This document shows positions 24,553-34,718 of a stretch of DNA of 64,000 bases, in pieces (the stretch's first letter is position 1; every line of letters begins with the position of its first letter). The position numbers and the translations under genes were made by a program. The notes beneath the pieces are model-generated. The model was not told the origin of the DNA, made no database searches, and worked only from the letters and a program-made list of their open reading frames with translations. The stretch comes from Deroplatys truncata (taxonomy: Eukaryota > Arthropoda > Insecta > Mantodea > Mantidae), in the NCBI GenBank assembly GCA_030765065.1, contig CM060990.1:498284190-498348189 (forward strand). The letters run 5' to 3'.

Positions 24553-26166
24553 ACTGAACTGAAAAGTTAAGTTATTTTACCACGTTTATAGCTTCTCAAG
24601 CATAATTCAAAGAACCATTTGAAAAATGAGAGTCCATGAAGTTACACATTTTCATAGAGCTTGTTTATTAGCATCACTGCCAAACTCATTGTGGCTCTCA
24701 TAACTAAGATTTACTGAATTTTGAAGTTCACCATAGTTCCTGGAGTTGTTCCTAAAATAAGCAATGTTCAATAAAAACAGAATAAATAGGTTCTTTAGTT
24801 TTGTCACAATCACTGTAACCTGAGTCTTCTAGTTTGCTATTTACAATTCTGTCAGATTTTAGGTCTAAAGCATTCATCTGTAATCTTCTGCTTGACTCAA
24901 AAGTATTAACTCTTCATACACCAATATTATCTGCCCATTTCACATATTTTTTAAAACCAAATCATAAAGAAGAATAGCAAATTAAAAAGTTATGCATAGA
25001 AAAGAATTACAGAATTAATGTGATGTGGTTAGAAGGACTACAATGGATTTTTACCTTCTTATTTATATTACAGACGAGGTACATTAATAAAAACAACTTT
25101 TGAGTTAACATCTGAAATAGAAGCTATTGAGATGCTGATAATTTCCAGGAAAGCACGTAATTCATAATAATCCATGACAATTCCTGGTCTCAAAATTAAA
25201 CCCTGTTAATTTAAAGGTTAAAGTAGAACCTAAATAAGCACAGTGGTTTTTAAGTGTTATATGTAAAAAGAAAAAAAGTTCATGTGTTAACCTAAGCATT
25301 CCATGATATCAAATAATACAAAATGAATATTTTATTTAGCAATTTATAGAACCACAGTAACTCAAAATAAATTATCTTATATAATCATTTAATAAATGAG
25401 AACAGTAACTACCATACCTATACTTCCTTTTATGTTCATTAAGGGGATGCAGCTTACAGTTTTATCACATGCTCCACATGAGTGATACATGACTGTTTGG
25501 ATCAAGTGCTAGGCCTTGGCAGCAACATATGTTCAATCATAGTTGCCACCTCTTAACGCGAGCAATAAGTATGATTTACAGAAAGCAAAAGGTGTAAAAT
25601 TGTGGCAAAGATAATTGAAGAAGAAAGCAATAATAACAAAAAATATAGATGAACTGCTGATCTATCATATACTTGATTACACATTGCTTTAACTGCTCCA
25701 TATTTTACTTGGGATGCTATAAGAATGAGCAAAATGTTGTATTCAGATACTAATATAGTATTGTAACTTTTCATTCATCTCTATACATAGCATCATATTT
25801 CTAGAGGATGTTATCTATACCCCTTACATCCAGTGTAATGCATAAACATAAAATAACCTTTAGTAACATAATAAACTTCACAGATAAAACATTTAAGATC
25901 CACAAGATTAATTTATATTTTGTTTTATTAATTATTATTCAATGCTGTTCTTTTATATACTGCAGCATTACCACTGAAAGTATAAAGTTGCTGAACCACC
26001 ATTACATCTTTAAATACAAACAACTGGCATTCCTCTTCCAGATGTGACAAAATATGATGCTTTACAGAACCACAAACTACCTAAAATGGTCACCTACTGT
26101 GGGGGCTAACAAATAAATGAACTAGGTACTTACTCTGCAGATAATATAAATGCAAATGTTCTCCCC

Positions 26167-26206
<40 letters not shown>

Positions 26207-26734
26207 ATAACTGCATACACATAGAATTGACTGAATAGGCTTATTTTTCAAATATGATTCTTCCTTTCTAACATTTTCCTGAATATTGTTACTGTGAAGA
26301 GAAAACTTGAGTTAAAAGATTAATTTTCCATTTGAAAACATGTCTGTCGATCACAAGTTCCATGTGCTGACATTAGACCCTTATTTGTCAGAAACTTACT
26401 CTTGAAAACAAATGTACATAGGAGAAATATTAGTATCAGAATGTATTCAACAGGTTTAAAAAAAAATTCTTTGGCACACATTTTTTGTAGAAGAATCTGA
26501 AATTCATTGTTACAGCTTTCTAAAAGAAAACACAGTGGGAGTAACTTAAATGTCACCAGTAATTTAACACATTACATTCTGAGTAAAAGAATGCTAAATG
26601 TCTTCCTACCCACCCAGAATGTTGATCAACTGACAAGCCATTTTCCAAATGTATGACAACAGTATTATGTATAGCAATCTATTAAACTGTGTCAAAACCC
26701 AGAAGCAAAAATATGCATTAAGGTTTGTTCTTAA
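24553..26734. other. AT-rich non-coding stretch
   Basis: No gene supported. It contains an (ATT)n microsatellite at 26168-26210. Confidence 0.5.
26168..26210. repeat. (ATT)n microsatellite
   Basis: About 13 ATT units, ending imperfectly. Confidence 0.95.
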
Positions 26735-26956
26735 CCCAAGAGTGGGCGAGCTGGAATATACAGTAATCTAGTGTTATTTTTTTTGCATGTGGCAACACTG
26801 TTAATTATTGGATAAGGCTGCTGTGCTAGCTATTTGTTAACTGTTCTTTTATGCGTATGTTGACACAGTCACAGTTTTGCAAGTTTGAAGGATTGTTTAT
26901 TATCGTGTTTTGTAAGCACTGTTGAGCTGGGGTATGAAAGTTCCCCAAATGCCTTT

Positions 26957-26971
26957 TCTCTCTCTCTCTCT

Positions 26972-27012
<41 letters not shown>

Positions 27013-27065
27013 CGTGCGCGTGTGCATATGCGTATGCGTATGTGTGTGTGTGTGTGTGCGTGTGC
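26957..27065. repeat. (CT)/(GT)/(GC) compound microsatellite
   Basis: CT units grade into GT, then GCGCGCG and TGCGTA variants, then GT again. It sits inside the short piggyBac-like element. An open frame through it is an artefact of the repeat. Confidence 0.95.
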
Positions 27066-27086
27066 CGCACGTGCGGTTATTTTACT

Positions 27087-27461
27087 CTCAACAATGCATG
27101 AAACACCTACACTACACAAGGTGACTAAAAGCCTCAAGATCATGGATTACAGTTTCACCAAAGGGAGAATTGATCAACTATGTACTGGATACAGTGTTGA
27201 ACAAAAATCAAGAGGGTGGCCTATGACAGTATTCTATGCTTTATTTGAATGTTGCAGGCATAAATGCTCAAGTTTTTTTTTCCCTAAGTCAAGAAAACCA
27301 TAAAGAAGCAAGAAGAATTTTACTGAAAAAATTGGCATTCTCAATTATGAAGCCTTATCTTTCATAAAGAGCAAATGATGTGATCGCTTCTAGATGATAT
27401 CTGTGTCTTCTTGTTCAAATATAAAGCAGCAGTTTCGGATCAAAATCCTTTAGGAAACCCT

Positions 27462-27514
<53 letters not shown>

Positions 27515-27660
27515 AATCGTGGAAGGTGCATTTTCTGCAAATGAGTCACAAATATTGCTGTTCAATAAAATTTCCTTCCTGTAACAGGTTTGTATGTAAA
27601 CAGCATGTACAAGTAACATATACATGTGAATCATATAACAAATACTGAGAGTCCACATCT
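27087..27660 (+). pseudogene. piggyBac transposase C-terminal fragment
   Basis: SFTKGRIDQLCTGYSVEQKSRGWPM at about 27150-27222 corresponds to the third-Asp region (usually KGGVDTVDQMC...RRWPM) of piggyBac transposases, with the second Asp of that motif kept. After a 48-base A tract, a Cys-rich end can be read in pieces (GRCIFC near 27522; CNRFVCKQHVQVTYTC near 27580-27630). Frames are broken in several places. Only about a quarter of a transposase is present. Confidence 0.75.
27464..27511. repeat. 48-base A tract
   Basis: An uninterrupted run of A lies between the two parts of the piggyBac fragment. It has no flanking retroposed sequence that I can recognise. Confidence 0.97.
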
Positions 27661-28452
27661 TGAAGTGTTAGAATATGCAAGTGGATAGCAATAATAATGG
27701 AAAAAAAAAATTAACTTTTTCAAATAAATAAGTAAAATGCTGTATACACAGTCATTTTCTGTCAGCGACTACACACCTTCTTTTATGTCGGCCAGCTATT
27801 ACAGATACCATTTAGTCAACTGTGCGTTACAGTGTGATAAATATGTTTAAATTTCATGCAAACACACTATAACTGGAAACGGTTGGCAACATAAAGGAAC
27901 TAGACCTTAAGTATAATCATAATATTGTTTTTCAGATGTGTATAGATGATTAAAGTATTAAGAAACAACTGTGGGTTATAAAATACCCTGTGCACCCATT
28001 TTTGTAAAAAAAAAAAAGTTAGTGCACCCACTCTTGTGTTAAAATGAATGTTTCTTGACTATTAATGCTAAAGCTCAAGATTTAGCAGGTTTTGAAACTA
28101 TGTTTAAAAGCGTACTAAAAACATATTACTCCTAGTTATTCAAACCAAATTACAATACTACTATGAAGTCTTCACTTCCGGGAAACATATAAAGATTATA
28201 AAATTCATAATCTTAGGAACATCATGTATAACCTTTACTCCATTAACACATCAGCTTTTGTACGTGCATTTTTTAGATATTTATGTCTCTAAACAATAAT
28301 ATTCTATAAAAGTGGAGCAATTGGCATTAAGCTTTAAAAGTCTTTTTCAACCCTTATTCCATAGCTGTAGCTCCATAAACGCAAGGTAAAATTAGTTTAC
28401 AGTATTCTTAACTCTTTTAGTCCAGTAAAATAATTTGCAAACAAAGAAAAAA

Positions 28453-28482
28453 AGGAGGAGGAGGAGGAGGAGGAGGAGGGGG
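28453..28482. repeat. (GGA)n microsatellite
   Basis: About nine GGA/GAG units. Confidence 0.95.
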
Positions 28483-29775
28483 ATTTTAGAGCAAATACAA
28501 GAGTTTAAAAGAATTATAAAACTGAGAATTAATCACACAGAGAACTGTAATTTGTTGTATGCTATTCATCACACCTGTGAAAAATATTTCCTTACCAATA
28601 TCAAAATAACCACTGGTCTGCTATATTAAACTGAAAAAATTGTCCTGCAAACTGAGGGAAAACACACATATGCAGTTAACAAATAATTATGAAAATAATA
28701 CATTTAAAATATGCTGAACTGATATAAATAGAGTTAATTTTATAAATTAACATTTATGTTGCTGCACACATTTTGGGTATAGTCCTTTTAACAACCTCAG
28801 CATATAATTTTTTTTTGTGTGTGGCTAATTTTTCTTTGTACAGCAAACATAACAGTATCACTCCTTTGTCCCCAGTAATGTTTACATTTCATACATGGAA
28901 TCCCCAGGAACATGCTTATGTATGCTAATACGACCTATAATTCTGAAAATTCATATTCACTTCCATTTTCCTTTAAAACATCCTCAACTGTAGAACTTGC
29001 TTCCTATGCCATTTGTAACTTTTTCCTCATTGTCACCATTGTGACAGCTAACAAACAGGGATTTGAGAAATGGAGTCAATGTAATGCTTTGGAACATAAA
29101 CAAGTCACAGTGAAATACTTCAAAAAATCTTCCTCTCTTGCTACGATGTAACAAATCTGCATACTTCTCAACCAAAACCATCAGGAACATATGATACCAG
29201 CATAATGATTAAGATTGTGGCTAGCAATTTTAACTGAATTTTCAAATCACAATCTAATTATGATTGGCATTAGAAGGGTTAAAAGCATAAAGCCTTGGAA
29301 GGCAAATCAATGCAACTTATATATATAGCAGCTAGCTTACCGAAATACCTATATTGCAAGCTTCATGTACAAATGAAACTTAATTCTCACAAACATGCAA
29401 AGCATTCCATGAAGTCAGCTAATGGAAAACCACTTTCCTGTAGCAGATCATCTTTTATTTATCTACAATGAAATGGGTCCATTATATTTTTGTGTCCATA
29501 GAATGCACTTCAGTTTTCTTCCAATTCATTAACATAAAATGTAATACTCAACAGCAAAAAATTCCTAGCCAAAGGCTTTGAAATGCCATATCAAGTTTGT
29601 CATTGCTTGAAATGTGGTAAGGAATCTACACTCTTATTCTGCAATTATTGTTTTCTAAGCTGACTTAAAATTGAAAACTATTTAAAAAATTATTAATAAA
29701 GAAAACTAAAGTTGTTTGCATCAGAAAATAAATGTTAAATTGTTCAGTCTAACTGGTATCAAGACACCAAGAGGT

Positions 29776-29827
29776 GTTCAACATATTTGAATAACTGCAT
29801 AGTTCAACCTATTTGAATAACTGCATA
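29776..29827. repeat. 26-bp tandem duplication
   Basis: Two adjacent units begin GTTCAAC and end AACTGCATA and differ at one base. Confidence 0.9.
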
Positions 29828-30239
29828 GTTCTATAAAAATGAAATTAGTTAACAATGCCACCCTTTACTGGCTTTCAACTTCACATTTCAAAATTAATGG
29901 TATAATATGTTTTACTACCTATACCTGAAACATGCTTATTCCACTCAAAACAACAAGCATATTTCTTTCTTCATATTTAAACAAAATCTAAGATCAGAGG
30001 ATGACAAAAATTCATTTCAGCAGCTGCTTAATCTCTTCTTTTTCAGCGGCATCTATATAACTAGTTCCATCTGGTGCACTGCCATTCTTCTGTGCTCCCT
30101 AAAGAGGAAAGGTAAAATAAGATTAATTTAAGATTGGTTCAGCAATTAGGAGGGAAGGCACAAAACAGTATATATCATAAATCAGTCCTAAAGTGCAAAG
30201 TGTGGAAATCACCACCTTGTCTCCTTCAAACTCAATCTC

Positions 30240-32520
30240 TCTCCAATCAAAACTCTTAATTTCAGAGATTTGATAGCAGCAAGTGGAGTGCAAGCCTGTA
30301 AAATTTTCTGAATTCTAAATTCATCTATGATTTCATATAAACAAACAATAGGAACAATAACTTCAATATATAAAGTAAAGAAACCTAGCATATTTAAAGG
30401 AATTAATATGCTTTCAATAATAGGGAAAGTCTTTACTGAAGTGTTAACAAAAAGTCTACAACATTGGGCTGAAAAAGAAGGAAAATTCTCGTTATTTCAA
30501 TCAGGCTTTAGGAAAGGCAAAGGAACACTTGACAATGTTGTTATAATCAGAAAACTAATAGATAAATTTCTCAGCAATAAAAAAGGTAGGATATAATTAA
30601 TGTTTTTGAACTTAGAAAAAGATTTCGATACTATTTCTAGAGAAGCACTTTGGATCAAGCTAAGGAAAAAAGGAGTAAGTCTCCAAACTTTATAAAGGTA
30701 ATTCAAAGTATTTATGCGGAAAACGAATTTTGCATAAAATATGAAAGGGGAGCTTAACAGACAAAATAGCAAACAATGTAGGTCTTAGACAAGGATGTAA
30801 ATTAATTAAGTCCAGTGCTGTTCAATTTATTTATTGATGTCCTAGAAGAAATAAGCTAAAATAGTATACATTTACTGGCCATAAATAACAGAGGGATACC
30901 AGGTTTGCTTTTTGCAGATGACCTAGTTACAGGTGCTATAATGAATGTAGGATTAAAACGATCACTAGAAGCAATAGGCATATTCTGTAAAGAATGGCGG
31001 CAAGATAAAACAAAGTCCAAGACCATGGTAGTGAAGAAAGGCTACAAATTAAATAAACAAGAGAAGTGGTGGTGGGAAGGTCCAGAAAAGACTGTTAGGA
31101 AAATTGATTACCTTGGGGTTCAATTGTCAAATAATGGAAAATGGAGTGATCAAAAAAGGAAAACGCTAGCAGAAGGAAAAATGACTGAGTGTGATTAGAT
31201 CTTGTGCAAACAAAATACCAAATATGCAATTAAAATGGTTGGAAATGGTATACAGTTCAATATTAGAGAGCAGAATGATGTATGGAGTAGAAATTTGGAG
31301 GCCAGTTGAGGGTTGGAAAGCTATAAATGTGATAAATAAGACTATTTTGTAGACTTGCACTAGGTTTACCTAGATCTTTGCCTAATGAGGTTGGTCTAAT
31401 GGCATCAGGAAGATTAGGCTATAAAAATATACTGAAGTATTGGTATAGCATATGGAAGTTAGAAGAGAACTTCATTAAACAATTTAAGTGTTATTCAGAA
31501 GTTACAGACAGTGAAGCAGAACAAAAATTTAATTGAATCTTGATTGGATACACTAAAAAGCTACACACTTCAAGTAGGTGAAGTTTTAGTGTGTCCACCA
31601 ACTCAAGATTCAATTACATTATCACTAAACAGTGTTTGGTAATGCAAGCAAAGATTAAGGGGAAAGAAACATGAACATATAAAATCCAAAATATCCTACA
31701 GGAAGTTCACTTGGGAATAACGTGGGAACGTATAGAATAACGTATTCTATAGGGAAAGAATGAAAAAGGGATTTTGGAAAGAGGTGAAAGCAAGAATATA
31801 GGATAATAAAAAACAGGAATTATGGGCTAACCTTATACACAAAAGATCTTTGAAACTATACAGATTATTGAAAAATGACTAGGGAAGAGAAAAATATATT
31901 GAAGTTTGTGTCAAGATAGGAAGGGAAGGGTTGGCATGGTGTAGAATGGGGGTAACATACTGAACTGGGACAAGGAATGGATGTATCAAGGGAAAATATC
32001 CAATGTGTGAGAAGCAGATAACATATGGCATTGTATTCTGGAATATAAACAAACTAAAATGTGGAGGGATGGGTTCCATTTACAAAAGTGGAAAACTTTA
32101 CCAAATGAAATAAGAGGCAGAAGAATTTTAAATCTAAGATCAGACTAAAACAACAAAATTGGGACAGTGCATAGGTAAGGTGAGACAACAATGGCTACGG
32201 AAGGTGGACAACATTAATGGAATGGACAATGGAGATAATCTGGTCTGAGGTATTATAACAGAAAATTTTAACTTTACGGATGATGGATACAATATACAAT
32301 CCCATTGTATAGATAACCTGGTGTTAAATATAATGGGGGAATGGAAGTAATGCAACTGCATAAATTGGAGAATTTTAAATTACAAAATATATAACAAACA
32401 AGGGTGTCCACAGAGGGAAGAAGACAGAGGCAACTGACCCATCTGATCTTGACCATTTTAGAAAGAATTTAAATAATATAAGATCCAAAAGGGAACTGCT
32501 AGTTTAAAATAAAACACTGA
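30240..32520 (+). mobile_element. LINE fossil, reverse transcriptase and downstream part
   Basis: Plus-strand fragments give a non-LTR reverse transcriptase in order: TITSIYKVKKPSIFKGINML near 30345-30400, GKVFTEVLTKSLQHW, LFQSGFRKGKGTLDNV near 30490-30540, LEKDFDTIS near 30610, GLRQGC near 30780, LLFADDLV near 30905-30930 (the YADD box), and KTVRKIDYLGVQLSNNGKW near 31090. Further on, GLPRSLPNEVGLMASGRLGYKNILKYW near 31360-31440 is the post-RT region. Many stops and frame changes occur. No RNase H domain, tail or TSD was recognised, so the clade is left open; it differs from both LINEs at 33.6-46.9 kb. Confidence 0.75.
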
Positions 32521-32606
32521 AGGAGAACATAACTCATTAGCATATGTTTTCCTTCTTAAACGGATCTTAAAAACTCCTTTCTTTAATAGATCTTAAAAAT
32601 TAGGAT

Positions 32607-32610
<4 letters not shown>

Positions 32611-32671
<61 letters not shown>

Positions 32672-32758
32672 AGAGCGCGTGCGTGGGTGCACGCGTGTGT
32701 GTGTATGTGGGTGTGGGTGTGTGGGTGGGTGGGTGGGTGTTGCGCATGTATATATATG
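32611..32758. repeat. (GA)n/(GT)n compound microsatellite
   Basis: A GA run (32611-32664) grades through GGGA and GCGT units into GTGG/GT repeats and a short AT run. Open frames through it on both strands are repeat artefacts. Confidence 0.95.
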
Positions 32759-33261
32759 AGACACTATGTAGCTTACTTTCATTAAAAATTGTAGGTTTTC
32801 AAACACTATTTAATTAGTGGGTGTATTATGGTGTTAGGTGGTAATGATTGCAGTGTTACAATTCTGACTGTTTTTACAGGCAGTTACTTCTCATTATTGA
32901 TACACAGTAACACATTGTAACTAACGTGTGCATTGTATATATTGTAAACCAAGTTGTAGAACAAATTGTACAATAAATTCAATACAACTAGTGTGTGCTT
33001 CAATGTGACAATAATATTTGGTGGTGAAGGTGCCAATTTGGTTTTCCATATACATGGACCTGAGAAAGTATTTTATCATTAGAAACCTAATAATGCTGAA
33101 GATGATTTTCATTTAAATGAGACATATGAACTTAGTGCATTTATAATGAAAAACAGAAAACCTAGTGCATTTATACTTAAAAAAAGAAAGAAAGTAAAGA
33201 AAAACCTAATAGCTAATATTAATCATCAAGAAGTTATGAAACAAACACATCCACAGCTACT

Positions 33262-33440
33262 GACATAAGTGGTCAAGGTCATTAAGGCATGGACTCATGA
33301 ACAGAAGGTCTGCGGTGCAAATCCTGCCAGGACTGTCCTCCCGACTGAGGTTTTCTCCAAGTTTTCCTCAGTCCTCAGAGGCAAATGCCTGGAATGTTTC
33401 CTTCCCAATCATCATATCATTTCATTTCATATATAATCAA
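33262..33440 (+). repeat. SINE-B copy 1, tRNA-derived, partial
   Basis: The head resembles a tRNA: an A-box-like region with GGCATGGACTC, and a B-box-like GCGGTGCAAATCCTGCC at 33311-33328. The body (CCTCCCGACTGAGGTTTTCTCC...GGCAAATGCCTGGA) matches the early body of the SINE-B copies at 51478 and 53066. It stops before their longer 3' part. Confidence 0.65.
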
Positions 33441-33851
33441 TATCAACCACCTGTGAAGCCATATGTAGTAAGAATGGGCATTAAACAAAAAAATCATCCA
33501 CAGCTGAGCTTCATGAAATCAAATTTTCTACTGGGAGATAGGCAAGTGGTTATAACTTGAACAATTCTTTAAAATGAAACTTGGCAATCCAATGAAAATT
33601 ATGACTTCATTTAAGAACAGCATCACTTTTAGGTTAGCTGCATATGCATCGGTATCCACAGTGAATGTGAAAGAGTGGCTTCTCTACAGAAAATAGTAAA
33701 CAAAGAATTGAATGGAACCAAACTGGAAAATAAATTAAGTGAGAAGAACAAAAGACTAACTCAACTTCCAGAAAACTGAGTTGGAAACTCTTAGCAACAA
33801 CCCAAGAAAGGAGCTGTAATAAAAACATGTTTCAATGAAAAACATAAGACC

Positions 33852-34465
33852 TTGGAAACCAGAAACTCATTCTCTCCTCTGCTAGTTGATGAAAAACAAA
33901 ATAGAAATGAAAACTCAATGGAATGGCCTAAACTTTATACCAAACATACGGATCCCAAATCAAATTGGAAGAAAAGCAACCCTACCGGGAAGAACAAGGC
34001 ATCAGAAGGGCAAAAACTGAAGATGACCATATATGGCAACAGTCATGCAAGAAATCTGGCAGTGAAGGTAAATGAAAGCCAAAAAATGTGTAAATTTGAA
34101 ACTGTAGGTTGTGTTAAGCTGAATGCAAAGTTCAGTGCAATATTCCCAAATATTATGTGTGATCAAAGTGAGGTTAGAGTAATTGTTGCTGGTTCAAATG
34201 ATGTCTGTCACAATGAATTAAAAACGCTCTAAAATACTCAGGTAATGTATTACAAAGTGCTAATGGCGGTTACACAATTGTGGTAAATGTCCCACACAGG
34301 TTTGATCTGCATTACGACTTGTGTGAACAAAGAAATAAGGAAGACAAACAAAAAAATGAAGCTTCTGTGTGCAAGTTATGCATATGTATCCTTAATAAAT
34401 ATTAGTGAACTTCAAAGGGAACATCATGCAAAGCATGGCCTACTCCTAAACCACAGAGGTAAAAA
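33852..34465 (+). pseudogene. LINE ORF1 with SGNH-hydrolase-like domain, broken
   Basis: The first open frame (126 codons from 33852) carries a basic linker and then TIYGNSHARNLA near 34020-34055 and VIVAGSNDVCH near 34180-34210. After a frame change, VVNVPHRFDLHYDL near 34280-34315, then KTNKKMKLLCASYAYVSLI and HAKHGLLLNHRGK near 34425-34460 follow. The G(D/N)SH start, the GxND block and the HGLHLN end are the three conserved blocks of SGNH/GDSL esterase-like domains found in ORF1 of some LINEs of the CR1 group. The Asp of GDSH reads Asn here. A coiled, Lys/Glu-rich segment precedes it at 33690-33780. Confidence 0.65.
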
Positions 34466-34548
34466 TGTTGCGGGTTCAAACCCGGCGGAGGGCGATGGAA
34501 GCCTTAGCATGGCTTCCTTTGGAAGGAAGTAAAGCCGATGGTCCCGTG
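34466..34548 (+). repeat. SINE-A fragment
   Basis: It contains the B-box-like GCGGGTTCAAACCCGG and the body CCTTAGCATGGCTTCCTTTGGAAGG...AAAGCCGATGGTCCC. This matches the copies at 56793-57091 and 57936-58236 read on minus. It lacks the A box and the 3' half and sits at the end of the LINE ORF1. Confidence 0.75.
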
Positions 34549-34718
34549 TAGTATCAGTAATATTACATGAGATACAAAATCTGTTTGGAAAGTCCTCCAA
34601 CGCTATTCCTATGACTGAAATAGATGGTGCCATAATTAATTCAGACTGACTTATAGAAGGTCTATGCAACAACCAATGCACGAGTATAAAAGCAAGTAAT
34701 AGTAGGATAATTACAGTA

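Larger units (their letters stand above)
26735..28038 (+). mobile_element. Short piggyBac-like element with TTAA ends
   Basis: TTAA occurs at 26731-26734 and 28039-28042. The left terminus reads CCCAAGAGTGGGCGAG, and the right terminus in reverse complement reads CACAAGAGTGGGTGCAC, a clear inverted pair. A second GTGCACCCA lies subterminally near 27990. The 1.3-kb interior holds only the C-terminal part of a piggyBac transposase, a GT-rich microsatellite and a 48-base A tract, so it is an internally deleted copy of a family distinct from copies 1 and 2. Confidence 0.8.
28043..30239. other. AT-rich non-coding stretch
   Basis: No gene supported. It contains a (GGA)n run (28453-28482) and a 26-bp tandem duplication (29776-29827). 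Confidence 0.5.

Noticed and set aside
26974-27303. A 109-codon open frame on plus.
   Set aside because: Its first third is microsatellite; only the piggyBac-like tail is meaningful and is annotated as a relic.
32600-32817. Open frames on both strands.
   Set aside because: Both are translations of the GA/GT repeat.
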